64,000 nt of DNA from CAUYUA01 sp963575675 (GTDB lineage Bacteria > Pseudomonadota > Alphaproteobacteria > Azospirillales > Azospirillaceae), in the NCBI GenBank assembly GCA_963575675.1, contig CAUYUA010000217.1:47868-111867 (forward strand), written 5' to 3'. The stretch's first letter is position 1. Each line of letters starts with the position of its first letter. A model generated the notes under the pieces. That model was not told the DNA's origin, did no database searches, and worked only from the letters and a program-made list of their open reading frames with translations. The translations under genes and the position numbers were made by a program. Positions 17,615-26,019 of the stretch are shown piece by piece.

Positions 17615-19741
17615 TCATTTCTTGGAAGAGCGTTTCTTCGGTTTTTGTGCGGGTTTCTGAGCGGTTTTTGTGGAAGAGCTTGATTCGATTGCATCCACGT
17701 TTAGTTCCAGCTCAATGGCCTCTAAGCGGCGTAGCTCATCGCGAAGTCGCGCAGCTTCTTCGAATTCCAAGTCAGCGGCGGCGGCTCGCATTCGTTTTTC
17801 CAAATCGGCCATAACCGTTCTTAGATTGCCGTCTAAAAATGGAGTTGCATCTTCTGCGACGCCTTGAACTGGTCGGATTGTGACATGGTCACCGCGTTCG
17901 TAAACACTTTCGAGTATGTCTGCGATGTCTTTTTTGATGCTTTCCGGCGTAATTCCATTTGCCGCATTGTAAATTTGTTGTTTCTCGCGCCGTCGGTTGG
18001 TCTCTGAAATCGCGTAGTTCATGCTTTCTGTAATTCGATCAGCGTAGAGAATGGCGCGGCCTTCAATGTTTCGTGCGGCGCGACCAATGGTTTGAATAAG
18101 AGAAGTCTTTGAACGAAGATAGCCTTCTTTATCGGCGTCAAGAATGGCGACAAGCGCGCACTCCGGAATATCCAATCCTTCACGCAGCAAGTTGATTCCA
18201 ATCAAAACATCGTAAACGCCCAAGCGAAGATCGCGAATGATTTGTATTCGCTCCAGTGTATCGATGTCGGAATGAACATAGCGCGCGCGCACGCCGTTCT
18301 CGTGAAGATATTCAGTCAGAGCTTCAGCCATTTTCTTGGTTAGCGTGGTCGCCAGCACACGTTTTCCACGCACCGCCATAGCGCGGCACTCGTTCAGCAA
18401 ATCATCAACTTGAGTTTCTGTGGGACGCACTAATACCAGGGGATCGATCAATCCGGTCGGACGGACGACTTGTTCAACGAAAACGCCGCTGACGCGCTCC
18501 ATTTCCCATGGACCGGGGGTTGCGGAGACAAAAACAGTTTGCGGTCGCATGGCGTCCCATTCTTCAAAATTGAGTGGGCGGTTGTCGACGCAGGATGGAA
18601 GTCGGAAACCATAATCGGAAAGCGTTCTTTTTCGTTGATAATCTCCGCGAGACATGCCGCCTATTTGAGGCGTCATGACGTGACTTTCGTCGACAAAGAG
18701 CAATGATCCAGGAGGAAGATATTCAAAAAGAGTAGGGGGAGGTTCGCCTGGGCGACGACCTGTGAGATATCGCGAGTAGTTTTCAATTCCGGCGCAGCTT
18801 CCGGTGGCGGAGATCATTTCAATGTCGAAAGTAATTCTTTGCTCCAATCTCTGCGCTTCGAGTATTCGACCGGCGCTTTCGTATTCGGCCAAGCGGAGTT
18901 TGAGGTCGCGTTTGATTTTTTCAACAGCCTGGTTCAGTGTTGGTTTCGGTGTGACGTAGTGACTGTTGGGATAAACCATAACATGCGGTAGTGAGGTGAT
19001 TTTCTCGCCGGTAAGCGGATCGATTTCGAAGATTGCCTCGATTTCGTCTCCAAACATGGAAAGACGCCAAGCGCGGTCTTCCATGTGGGCGGGAAACACT
19101 TCCACCGTGTCTCCGCGCGCTCGAAAACAACCGCGCGCAAAGGCAATGTCGTTGCGTTTGTATTGCAGTTCGGTAAGTTTCGCCAGAAGGAGATTTCTAT
19201 TGATGATTTCTCCAACTTTGAGGGGAAACGCCATTTCGGCGTACATTTCCGCCGAGCCGATGCCGTAAATGCAAGAGACCGAAGCGACAATCACCACGTC
19301 GTCGTGTTCTAGAATCGCGCGTGTGGCGGCGTGGCGCATGCGATCTATTTGTTCATTTATCGTAGATTCTTTTTCAATATAGGTGTCCGTGCGAGGAACA
19401 TAGGCTTCCGGTTGATAGTAATCATAATAAGATACAAAATATTCTACTGCATTTTTGGGAAAAAAAGACTTCATTTCTCCGTAGAGTTGTGCGGCGAGCG
19501 TCTTGTTCGGAGCAAGAATTAAAGCGGGGCGTTGTAGTTTTTGGATAACATGCGCCATGGTGAATGTTTTGCCTGAGCCGGTGACGCCCAGCAAAACTTG
19601 ATTGCGGGCGCCGTTCTCTAAATTGTTCGAGAGTTCGGCTATGGCCTGGGGTTGGTCTCCGGCGGGGCGAAAATTGGAGACAAGCTCAAAACGACGTCCG
19701 CCCCCCAGGCGTGGACGTCGAACGGGAACGGTCTCGTGCAT
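17615..19741 (-). CDS. uvrB: Excinuclease ABC subunit B
   Basis: This 708-residue helicase-like protein loads onto damaged DNA with UvrA and positions UvrC for nucleotide-excision repair. Visible motifs: Walker A GVTGSGKTFTMA, the beta-hairpin region YFVSYYDYYQPEAYVP, DESH box, helicase motifs VSATPGPWE and LIQTIGRAARN, and a C-terminal UVR domain (LEKRMRAAAADLEFEEAARL) that contacts UvrC. A Lys-rich tail ends the protein. The gene follows a small exported-protein gene by 41 bp on the same strand. Confidence 0.98.
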   Translation of the reverse strand: MHETVPVRRPRLGGGRRFELVSNFRPAGDQPQAIAELSNNLENGARNQVLLGVTGSGKTFTMAHVIQKLQRPALILAPNKTLAAQLYGEMKSFFPKNAVEYFVSYYDYYQPEAYVPRTDTYIEKESTINEQIDRMRHAATRAILEHDDVVIVASVSCIYGIGSAEMYAEMAFPLKVGEIINRNLLLAKLTELQYKRNDIAFARGCFRARGDTVEVFPAHMEDRAWRLSMFGDEIEAIFEIDPLTGEKITSLPHVMVYPNSHYVTPKPTLNQAVEKIKRDLKLRLAEYESAGRILEAQRLEQRITFDIEMISATGSCAGIENYSRYLTGRRPGEPPPTLFEYLPPGSLLFVDESHVMTPQIGGMSRGDYQRKRTLSDYGFRLPSCVDNRPLNFEEWDAMRPQTVFVSATPGPWEMERVSGVFVEQVVRPTGLIDPLVLVRPTETQVDDLLNECRAMAVRGKRVLATTLTKKMAEALTEYLHENGVRARYVHSDIDTLERIQIIRDLRLGVYDVLIGINLLREGLDIPECALVAILDADKEGYLRSKTSLIQTIGRAARNIEGRAILYADRITESMNYAISETNRRREKQQIYNAANGITPESIKKDIADILESVYERGDHVTIRPVQGVAEDATPFLDGNLRTVMADLEKRMRAAAADLEFEEAARLRDELRRLEAIELELNVDAIESSSSTKTAQKPAQKPKKRSSKK

Positions 19742-19782
19742 AGTGGGGCCTTCATTGCTCCGGAGTTATGACTGCGCTAAAT

Positions 19783-20085
19783 TCACCACACTAAGTCATA
19801 CATCCAGGTGAAGACTTTGGCGGCTGTGGCGCCGGCGGCGCCGATCACGCATCCGACCATGGCGTTGCCCAAAATCACTGAGGTCGTCGGCACGGTGAGA
19901 ACGCTGGTGATCAGAGTCGGCGTGACGCCGATGAAGCTGGTGACTCCGAATACGCCGGCGCCGAATGCGCACGACTGTCCTGCGTCGCGGATCAGCCCGG
20001 CGTGAGCTGGGGCGGGAATGCTCCAGATTGCGATCAACGCAAGAACCATCAGAGTTTTGATTGGCTTTTTAAAGATGTTTTTCAT
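19783..20085 (-). CDS. Small exported hydrophobic protein, unknown
   Basis: The 100-residue product has a clear signal peptide (KTLMVLALIAIWSIPAPAHA, cleavage after AHA) and a mature part rich in Gly, Ala, Val and Thr with one or two membrane-capable segments (VFGVTSFIGVTPTLI; VILGNAMVGCVIGAAGATAA). Two Cys are in the mature part. A GGAAGG ribosome site precedes the ATG. I recognise no family. Its overall plan (signal, Gly-rich helices, aromatic end) is like that of the small gene at 51803-52228, though sequence similarity is weak. Confidence 0.7.
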   Translation of the reverse strand: MKNIFKKPIKTLMVLALIAIWSIPAPAHAGLIRDAGQSCAFGAGVFGVTSFIGVTPTLITSVLTVPTTSVILGNAMVGCVIGAAGATAAKVFTWMYDLVW

Positions 20086-20190
20086 GGCGTTTTTGCCTTC
20101 CGGCGTAAAAGTTCGAAACGAAAGCGACGATAAAGAGCGGAAGTGGAAGGATACTCGATTTTCCGCAGAAATCCCAAAATATCTTCATCC

Positions 20191-20220
20191 TTGACAGAGA
20201 AACGCGCCCGTCACTATTGT
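20191..20220 (+). promoter_or_regulatory. Probable sigma-70 promoter for the membrane protein gene
   Basis: TTGACA at 20191-20196 is followed after 17-18 bases by CTATTGT (20214-20220), a fair -10. Transcription would begin near 20226, which supports the ATG at 20307 as the start of the next gene. Confidence 0.55.
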
Positions 20221-20306
20221 CTCCATCGATAGAGCGGCCGTGTCATGGTGTTTCGGCCCGTCTTCGTGCAGGCTCTATAGACCCTCGTTCTGGAAAAGGA
20301 TGGCGC

Positions 20307-21917
20307 ATGAGGATCGGGAGAGGGGTGAATCGGCTTTTCACGACGGTGGTTGTTTTTTTGGCGTTGGCTTTTCTGACGCCGTTGCTGATTCAATATGCTC
20401 CGTCACATCAAGTCGGGTGGGACGACGCATTTTATTTGCATCGCGCCGCTTGTGTTAATCATGGCGTGTTTTCCTCGGATTTGGTCTCGTTATCGGGCTG
20501 TTTTGCTGATATTCATAAGTCTCCGATGATGGCGTTCTGGAGTCTCCCTTGGGGCGAACAGGCCGCGACGGAAGACGGCGCCGCATTGGGGCTGGTGACG
20601 CTAACCTTTGTTATGTTTGTGGTTGTAATCGCCATTATTGAATTGTTGGTGTTGTTGGCGGTTCCGAGACTGTTGATTCTTTTGGCCTCTATCGGTCTTT
20701 TCTTCACGCCGCTGCCTTGGAGCGTGGTTGGAGTGTATCAAGGCGATGTTTTGATTTCTCTTTTAACGACATTGCTTTTGTTGTTGATTCCTCTGGAGTT
20801 GCATGCGCCGGAGCACTGTCAACGTTCTTCCGTGGCGCGCGGTGTTTTTTGGGGCCTGATTTTTAGCGTCGGCGTTATGACGAGACCTGCTTTTGGGGTT
20901 CTCGTTGTTTTATCGGCCCCGATGTTGATTGCTCTGCGTTGGCGGCGCGTCGGAGCGCGCACGGCGATTATTACGACTTTTGTGGCGGTTCTCGTCAGTT
21001 CTCCGGCGATCGTCTACCTCTTGGTTTATTGGAATGAATTATCTGGTTACGCTATCAATTCGGCGGGGCTTATCTCTAAATATGCCTCTTATGGGTTGGA
21101 TTGGAAGGGGTATTTAAACGCTCTGGTTGAGCGTTTGGGGCTTGGTGTAATTTTCTTTATGGCAATCGGTTTTATTGCCTGTTCTATGCTGATTTCTCGT
21201 CATATGTCCCATTCCTTTCGCGCTTGGCGTGGGCAAGAGAAAACGGCGCATCTTGAGCCTCCCATCGTTACCTTTCTCCGTTTCTATCCATTTCTTCTTC
21301 TGGAGCTTTATCTTGGATTGACGGCGCTGAGCGTTAATCACGATATGCGTTATGCTTTGCCGTTCGTCTTTGGCTTGCCGTTCGTCGCCGCTTCTATCGC
21401 CATTGATCCTAAGAAGATATTGACTCAGAAATTCAGACGCTTCGATTACATGGCTCGCGTCGCCATTTCTGTGGCGGCGGCGGTGCTTCTCTCGGTCCCG
21501 ATGAGCAACCGTCTCGATCTTCGTTATGTTCAGATCGCTGAAGGCGCTTTGGCTGCTTTGCCTTCTGATCGGCCAATGCGTGTGATGATGGCCTCTGATG
21601 ATCGCGGCATCAACTCCGACACGCTCCAACTCGCGCGTCAGTTGAACATCAAGCGGTTCCATCACCTGACCATCGATACTGTGGTCTATGATGTTTTGCG
21701 TGAGCTGCCTTTGGCGTGGTCTCTGGATCGTTTGGTGGAAGCAGACGCCGTGGTTATGTTGAAAAAGACGCCGCTTCTTGAATCTCCCGACTGGACTAAT
21801 CAATTTTCCGTTCAATTTCGGGAGTATTTGACAAAGATCGGCGCTCGTAAGCAAGATGACCCGACAGGATTCTTAGAGATTTGGAGGATTGAAAAACACG
21901 GGCCTCAAGAAGGGTAA
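20307..21917 (+). CDS. Polytopic membrane protein, possible GT-C-type glycosyltransferase
   Basis: The 536-residue protein has about ten membrane segments, starting with LFTTVVVFLALAFLTPLLI. The first loop contains VGWDDAFYLHRA, an acidic pair in the position used by GT-C lipid-linked sugar transferases (ArnT/PMT type), and a HKSPMMAFWSLPWG segment that resembles the motif in that loop. The C-terminal 130 residues are soluble. Glycosyltransferase activity is inferred from architecture only. The chosen start removes a hydrophilic N-terminal extension and agrees with the upstream promoter. It converges on the tad genes with a 9-bp gap. Confidence 0.7.
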   Translation: MRIGRGVNRLFTTVVVFLALAFLTPLLIQYAPSHQVGWDDAFYLHRAACVNHGVFSSDLVSLSGCFADIHKSPMMAFWSLPWGEQAATEDGAALGLVTLTFVMFVVVIAIIELLVLLAVPRLLILLASIGLFFTPLPWSVVGVYQGDVLISLLTTLLLLLIPLELHAPEHCQRSSVARGVFWGLIFSVGVMTRPAFGVLVVLSAPMLIALRWRRVGARTAIITTFVAVLVSSPAIVYLLVYWNELSGYAINSAGLISKYASYGLDWKGYLNALVERLGLGVIFFMAIGFIACSMLISRHMSHSFRAWRGQEKTAHLEPPIVTFLRFYPFLLLELYLGLTALSVNHDMRYALPFVFGLPFVAASIAIDPKKILTQKFRRFDYMARVAISVAAAVLLSVPMSNRLDLRYVQIAEGALAALPSDRPMRVMMASDDRGINSDTLQLARQLNIKRFHHLTIDTVVYDVLRELPLAWSLDRLVEADAVVMLKKTPLLESPDWTNQFSVQFREYLTKIGARKQDDPTGFLEIWRIEKHGPQEG

Positions 21918-21926
21918 GAAGCGGAT

Positions 21927-22358
21927 CTATTCAACAGGAATAACAGAGTTCGCCTTGATTGTTACGGCAGAGATCATCAATATGCTTGCAAACTGAAAAG
22001 GATACGACGTCTGGATTGAGAGAAAGTTTACGCCGCCGTCTGTGGCGCTGGTTGTCGTGGTCACGGTGAGTTTCTCTTGATCCAGTCCTGTCATGGCTTT
22101 GCGAATATGGCTTGGGATTGCGGTTTGCAAAGCCGTCAATGGGTCCGTTGAATGTGTATAAATATATCGAGCGGCTTCGGCGCATGCGGATTCAACCGTG
22201 TGCTGTGTCCATAAATAGCGACCGAACTCGATTATTCCAAAGATCGCCAAAAAGACAATCATTGATCCGAGCGCGAATTCAACGCATGTGCTTCCGTGTT
22301 CTGCGTGTTGCGCGCTTCGGAGCAGGGTTCGAAGCGGGAGAGGCGATTCTCTGTTCAT
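21927..22358 (-). CDS. TadE-like pseudopilin-family protein
   Basis: The 143-residue product has the TadE signature: a short basic leader, then EHGSTCVEFALGSMIVFLAI-FGIIEFGRYLW, where the Glu within the hydrophobic segment is the hallmark of prepilin-like TadE. The remainder is a small periplasmic domain. It is the last gene of a three-gene operon with another TadE and a TadG-like protein. In Tad (Flp) pilus systems these minor pseudopilins are processed by TadV. No other tad genes are present here. Confidence 0.85.
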   Translation of the reverse strand: MNRESPLPLRTLLRSAQHAEHGSTCVEFALGSMIVFLAIFGIIEFGRYLWTQHTVESACAEAARYIYTHSTDPLTALQTAIPSHIRKAMTGLDQEKLTVTTTTSATDGGVNFLSIQTSYPFQFASILMISAVTIKANSVIPVE

Positions 22359-22386
22359 TGGGGTTCTCCTGGTCGTGTGGTTATGG

Positions 22387-22830
22387 TTAGGAAGTTCGCA
22401 CCGTGATGCTTGAGACTAGTTTTTGCGGCGATGAAGAGAACAGCGACACGACCGGCGTAAATATGAAATATGCTGAAAGCGTGACGTAATGTCCTACTGC
22501 ACTGCCGTCGGAGCATGTTGCTCCGGTGCATGCGATTTCGTCTCCATGGGCGCAACGACAGAGCGTCACGATCGGTTCGACGACAATCCCTGAGAGTTCG
22601 GATGCGCCTTTGATTGTGGCGAATATTCCTTCTTCATCTGTGGCGTGAGCGGCGGAGGTTGAAAACTGCGCTCCGGCGCGCACGGCGCGTTGTAATTGAG
22701 CGCTGCAATATACTTCAAAGCCGTAGTTGATCATTCCCAGAAGTAAGATCAAGAAAATCGGCGCGCTGAGAGCGATTTCCACAGCGACGCCGCCGGATCG
22801 GCTTTGTCGAAATAGTGTGAATAGAGGCAT
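22387..22830 (-). CDS. TadE/TadG-family protein
   Basis: The 147-residue product begins MPLFTLFRQSRSGGVAVEIA, with the hydrophobic segment LSAPIFLILLLGMINYGFEV and the internal Glu typical of TadE. A strong AGGAGA ribosome site seven bases before 22830 fixes the start; an upstream in-frame extension to 22932 overlaps the preceding gene and is rejected. Four Cys are clustered (LCRCAHGDEIACTGATC), likely disulfide-bonded in the periplasm. It lies 29 bp after the TadG-like gene and 28 bp before the second TadE. Confidence 0.85.
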   Translation of the reverse strand: MPLFTLFRQSRSGGVAVEIALSAPIFLILLLGMINYGFEVYCSAQLQRAVRAGAQFSTSAAHATDEEGIFATIKGASELSGIVVEPIVTLCRCAHGDEIACTGATCSDGSAVGHYVTLSAYFIFTPVVSLFSSSPQKLVSSITVRTS

Positions 22831-22859
22831 TTTCTTTCTCCTGTGGACGAACATATTTT

Positions 22860-24332
22860 TTACTCCACGAGATCGATAATTTCCGTTATATGTTGGCCAA
22901 TCATAATATCTTTTGTTCCGATTGCTAGGCAATTATTGCCGAATGTGGCGTTGTTCGAGAGTAGAACGCGGCGTCCGATCACTTGCAAACATCCGTTTAA
23001 ATCACTGATGGCGTTGTTTTCCATGTTGATGATTTGTGATCGAAAATAAATTGCGCCCTTAACATTAAATATTGTGTTGTTGTTAAAGGTTTGTACAATC
23101 GTTGGTTTTCCGTTTGGGTCTCCCATGATTGCGACTCCTTGATAAGGACCGCTATTGGGCGCCGTAATCTTAATAAACGCATTGTTGTTAATATCGATTG
23201 CGTAACTGTTGTTTCCGCTGCCGACGAAAACTAAAGTCGTTCCCATTGTTCCATCTATAAAGGCGTTGTTGGAAATAATAAATTTCGATTTTATGCGGTA
23301 TGTTCCTGAGTCCAATGTGATATGAACATTGTTCATCATGCTCCAACCATTGTAACACCCAGGCCGGATGTGCAAATATTGATTGTTGTCGTAAGTGACG
23401 GTTGTGATTGAGCATGTATTGTCTGGAACGCTGATATCAATGGCTTGAGCGACGCTGCCGCCGTTGCCTCCGCCGGTAATCAAGGCAGCGGTTGCTGTCG
23501 GTGTGGAAACAGTAAGCGTAGAGTAGGGATCGGGAACCTGCGTGGAATTAGGGATTTTTGTGCCGGAGATTATGGCGTTGTTGGCAAGGTAAATCGTTCC
23601 GGCGGCGCTTCCCGTGGCGTTGATGCGCGCGTTGTTCAGTAGGTTAAGGCTGGAAACCGATTTGGTTCTAGTTGTAGCGATGCATTGCGGATCGACGGAT
23701 GGATCGCAATTGCTGTAAGAGCCGTAGGTGTTCGCGTCGAGTGTGCAGGTGGTTGATCCTGGGCCTTGGCATTTGGAGTTCGACATTACGTTGCAGTTGA
23801 CGATGGCGTTGTTCTTTAGTGAAACCGTATAGGCGGCGGCGTTATCGAGTCCGAGAACGCATCCGGGAACTCCGCCGGTTGCTTTGTTGATGAAGGCTGC
23901 TCGGCCTGTTGCGTGAATACGAATTACGCCCTCTGGCGTGGTTTTTAAGAACATCCGCGAGAACAGTAAGTTAATCTCGCTGTAGGCCACAACTTGCACG
24001 CCGTTATCGATCGAAGGTGACGAGGCGGTTCGAAATATTGTTGGCGGATCGAGAGCGCATTTTTTAGCCGATGTGCAACCGTTCAAGTGTCCGGACAAAG
24101 ACACGACGGCTTCGACTTGTCCGGTTCCCGCCGCAAGTTCACGATCTCCGGCCATGGCGGCTGCGTCGGCGATGTGTTGTAGTTTGGCTTTTGCGACATA
24201 CCATAATCCGACTTCGACTCCCAATGAGACAAAACCGATCATTGTTGGCGCAGCGAGAGCAAAAATCACCGCTGCGACGCCACGGCGATCTCGCAAAAGT
24301 GCAGAAGCTTGGGAAAAATATGGGAGCCTCAT
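22860..24332 (-). CDS. TadG-like protein with Asn-rich beta-solenoid-like repeats
   Basis: The N-terminus has the TadG/Flp pattern: RDRRGVAAVIFALAAPTMIG, then a membrane helix and KLQHIADAAAMAGDRELA. The remaining 350 residues carry about ten recurring x-N-N-A-x-I/F units (LKNNAIVN, LLNNARIN, LANNAIIS, ISNNAFID, INNNAFIK, FNNNTIFN, MENNAISD, LSNNATFG), suggesting a parallel beta-helix. A PDPYSTL segment near the middle also occurs in other alphaproteobacterial TadG-like proteins as I recall them. It leads the tad operon and probably sits on the cell surface or in the periplasm. Confidence 0.82.
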   Translation of the reverse strand: MRLPYFSQASALLRDRRGVAAVIFALAAPTMIGFVSLGVEVGLWYVAKAKLQHIADAAAMAGDRELAAGTGQVEAVVSLSGHLNGCTSAKKCALDPPTIFRTASSPSIDNGVQVVAYSEINLLFSRMFLKTTPEGVIRIHATGRAAFINKATGGVPGCVLGLDNAAAYTVSLKNNAIVNCNVMSNSKCQGPGSTTCTLDANTYGSYSNCDPSVDPQCIATTRTKSVSSLNLLNNARINATGSAAGTIYLANNAIISGTKIPNSTQVPDPYSTLTVSTPTATAALITGGGNGGSVAQAIDISVPDNTCSITTVTYDNNQYLHIRPGCYNGWSMMNNVHITLDSGTYRIKSKFIISNNAFIDGTMGTTLVFVGSGNNSYAIDINNNAFIKITAPNSGPYQGVAIMGDPNGKPTIVQTFNNNTIFNVKGAIYFRSQIINMENNAISDLNGCLQVIGRRVLLSNNATFGNNCLAIGTKDIMIGQHITEIIDLVE

Positions 24333-24556
24333 GGTTGGTCCTCCACGGGCCAGTTTTTTTACAGAATAGAATGTCTATTTGTGATGATAGGCCCTTTTGT
24401 TATTGATTTCAAAAGAAATTTATTTTGTTATTGTTGATGGAGTATGGTTTTATTGTGTCTCTTATTTGAAATGGAAAATGTTTCTAATTTTGAACTATAT
24501 TTGTCCACGAGTGACGCCGTGATTCTGTATCCTTGTGATTTGCACAAAAATTAAAG

Positions 24557-24623
24557 CTTGTCCGGAAAGAATATCAATGTTTCCGAACAAGTTCTTCGAT
24601 AGGGCCAGGAACCGTGTTCCTGG
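24557..24623 (-). terminator. Double hairpin 3' of the aminotransferase gene
   Basis: Reading leftward from the aminotransferase stop, a perfect CCAGGAAC-CGT-GTTCCTGG hairpin (24605-24623, the core hairpin of the palindromic repeat family) is followed by a CTTGTTCGGAAA/TTTCCGGACAAG stem (24557-24591, one mismatch) and then CTTTAATTTTT. The last stem plus T-tract is a good intrinsic terminator on the minus strand. The rest of 24333-24635 is AT-rich and gene-free and should hold the tad promoter. Confidence 0.7.
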
Positions 24624-24635
24624 ATTCATCTGATT

Positions 24636-25820
24636 CTATAGCATTTTCAAGCAATCGGCAAGTTTCTGAAAATCTTCTAGGCTGTTATAGACTTGCGTTG
24701 AGAGACGAACCCAAGGTTTATTCTTGTGTAAGACAATGGGAACTTCAAGGTGATGCGTTTGCCAAAGATGAAGACGCATAGCCTCTGCTTCTTCTTGAGT
24801 CATCGTCTGCGGATGCGGCAAAGGCACAACGATCATCGATGCGGACATTTCCGGAGCAGTCACAATATCGGTTTTCCATGTTCGAGCAAGAAATTCGGCT
24901 CCGGTGCGCGTCAGAGTGTGATTATAGGCGAGGAGACGATTAAAACCGATCGCTTCAATAAAGTCTAGGGCGATGGGTGCGCACAACCACGGGGTGGGAT
25001 CTCGTGTGCCGACCCAATCGAAAGACGCGATATAGCCTTTGTCGAGTCCCCAAGAAATTACCGGATGATGAATGTCTTGGAGAGAGGAAGGGTTTTTCCA
25101 CAAAAAACCGCATCCACGAGGAGCGAACGCCCATTTATGGAGATTGCCTGCATACCAATCCGCATTGATGACAGAGAGGTTAATCGGCGTTTGTCCTGGA
25201 GCATGGGCTCCGTCAACTAAGATGGGAACTCCATGTGCGTGGCATGCCTCGATCAAAGCTCTAATCGGCATGAGTTGTGCGGTTTCAGAGACGATATGAT
25301 CAAGAATCGCCAAGCGGGTTTTGGAAGTGATGGTTTGTTCTACTACATCGAGCGCTTGTTGAGGGGAAATCAATGGAAAGGGAAGTTCTGCGGAGACGAC
25401 ATGAGCGCCAATGCTACGGGCGGTGAAGCGAGCGGCATTACGCACGGCTCCGTAAGTGTTGGATGTAACGAGGATTTCATCATCTGGAGCAAAGGTGAGA
25501 GAGTTTAAAACGGCGTTGATTCCGGTTGTGGCGTTATCCACGAAGACAAGGGAGTCTTTTTCGTTCGCGCCGAGCCATTGAGCTACGCGGTTGGCGGCTT
25601 GACGAAGACGTGGGTGGTGGTGATTGGCGAAATAGGGGCCAGGGGCGGCTTCGATTTCATTACGAAGGGCGATTTGGGTTTCAAGAACGGGAATTGGGGT
25701 GACGCCGACGGTCCCGTGGTTGAGGTAAACAGTATCTTTGTGAAAACGCCAGAATTGGCGCATCGGTGCGCCGAGTGGAACGGTTGAGGGGGATGAGAGA
25801 GACATATAACGCCATCGCAT
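24636..25820 (-). CDS. Class V aminotransferase-fold PLP enzyme (isopenicillin-N epimerase-like)
   Basis: The roughly 394-residue protein shows the class V fold: YLNHGTVGVTPIPVLE at the N-terminus, LVFVDNATTGINAVLNSL, VTSNTYGAVRNAARF, VDGAHAPGQTPI and the PLP-binding lysine in YAGNLHKWAFAPRGCGFLW. Relatives include isopenicillin-N epimerase and cysteine desulfurase-like enzymes; the N-HKW-PRG block favours the epimerase-like group. Substrate is unknown. Start candidates are ATG 25820 and ATG 25805; no clear ribosome site is present because a palindromic repeat begins immediately upstream. Confidence 0.85.
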   Translation of the reverse strand: MRWRYMSLSSPSTVPLGAPMRQFWRFHKDTVYLNHGTVGVTPIPVLETQIALRNEIEAAPGPYFANHHHPRLRQAANRVAQWLGANEKDSLVFVDNATTGINAVLNSLTFAPDDEILVTSNTYGAVRNAARFTARSIGAHVVSAELPFPLISPQQALDVVEQTITSKTRLAILDHIVSETAQLMPIRALIEACHAHGVPILVDGAHAPGQTPINLSVINADWYAGNLHKWAFAPRGCGFLWKNPSSLQDIHHPVISWGLDKGYIASFDWVGTRDPTPWLCAPIALDFIEAIGFNRLLAYNHTLTRTGAEFLARTWKTDIVTAPEMSASMIVVPLPHPQTMTQEEAEAMRLHLWQTHHLEVPIVLHKNKPWVRLSTQVYNSLEDFQKLADCLKML

Positions 25821-25823
25821 CAA

Positions 25824-26019
25824 AAATTAGACGGGTCCAGGGACTGAGTTCCTGGTCGTGGGGGATTATAAGGGGGGCCCGACGGCCCCCCTTATTGCCG
25901 TAAGGCAAAATTCGCGCAAGCTGTAAGACGTTCGCCTTATGGCGATAAGGGGGCGGTCGCTTCCCCCCCCCTTATGATCCTCCACGACCAGGAACTCAGT
26001 CCCCGGACCCGTCTAATTT
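25824..26019. repeat. Palindromic intergenic repeat, copy 2 (full 196-bp palindrome)
   Basis: The left arm AAATTAGACGGGTCCAGGGA continues to a GTTCCTGGTCGTGGGGGATT block and a GGGGGG/CCCCCC hairpin. The right arm ends in CGACCAGGAACTCAGTCC and GGACCCGTCTAATTT. The outer 50-60 bases are near-perfect inverted repeats. The centre has GCCGTAAGGC and GCCTTATGGC segments. It lies between the aminotransferase start and the hybrid kinase stop, almost touching both. Confidence 0.92.
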
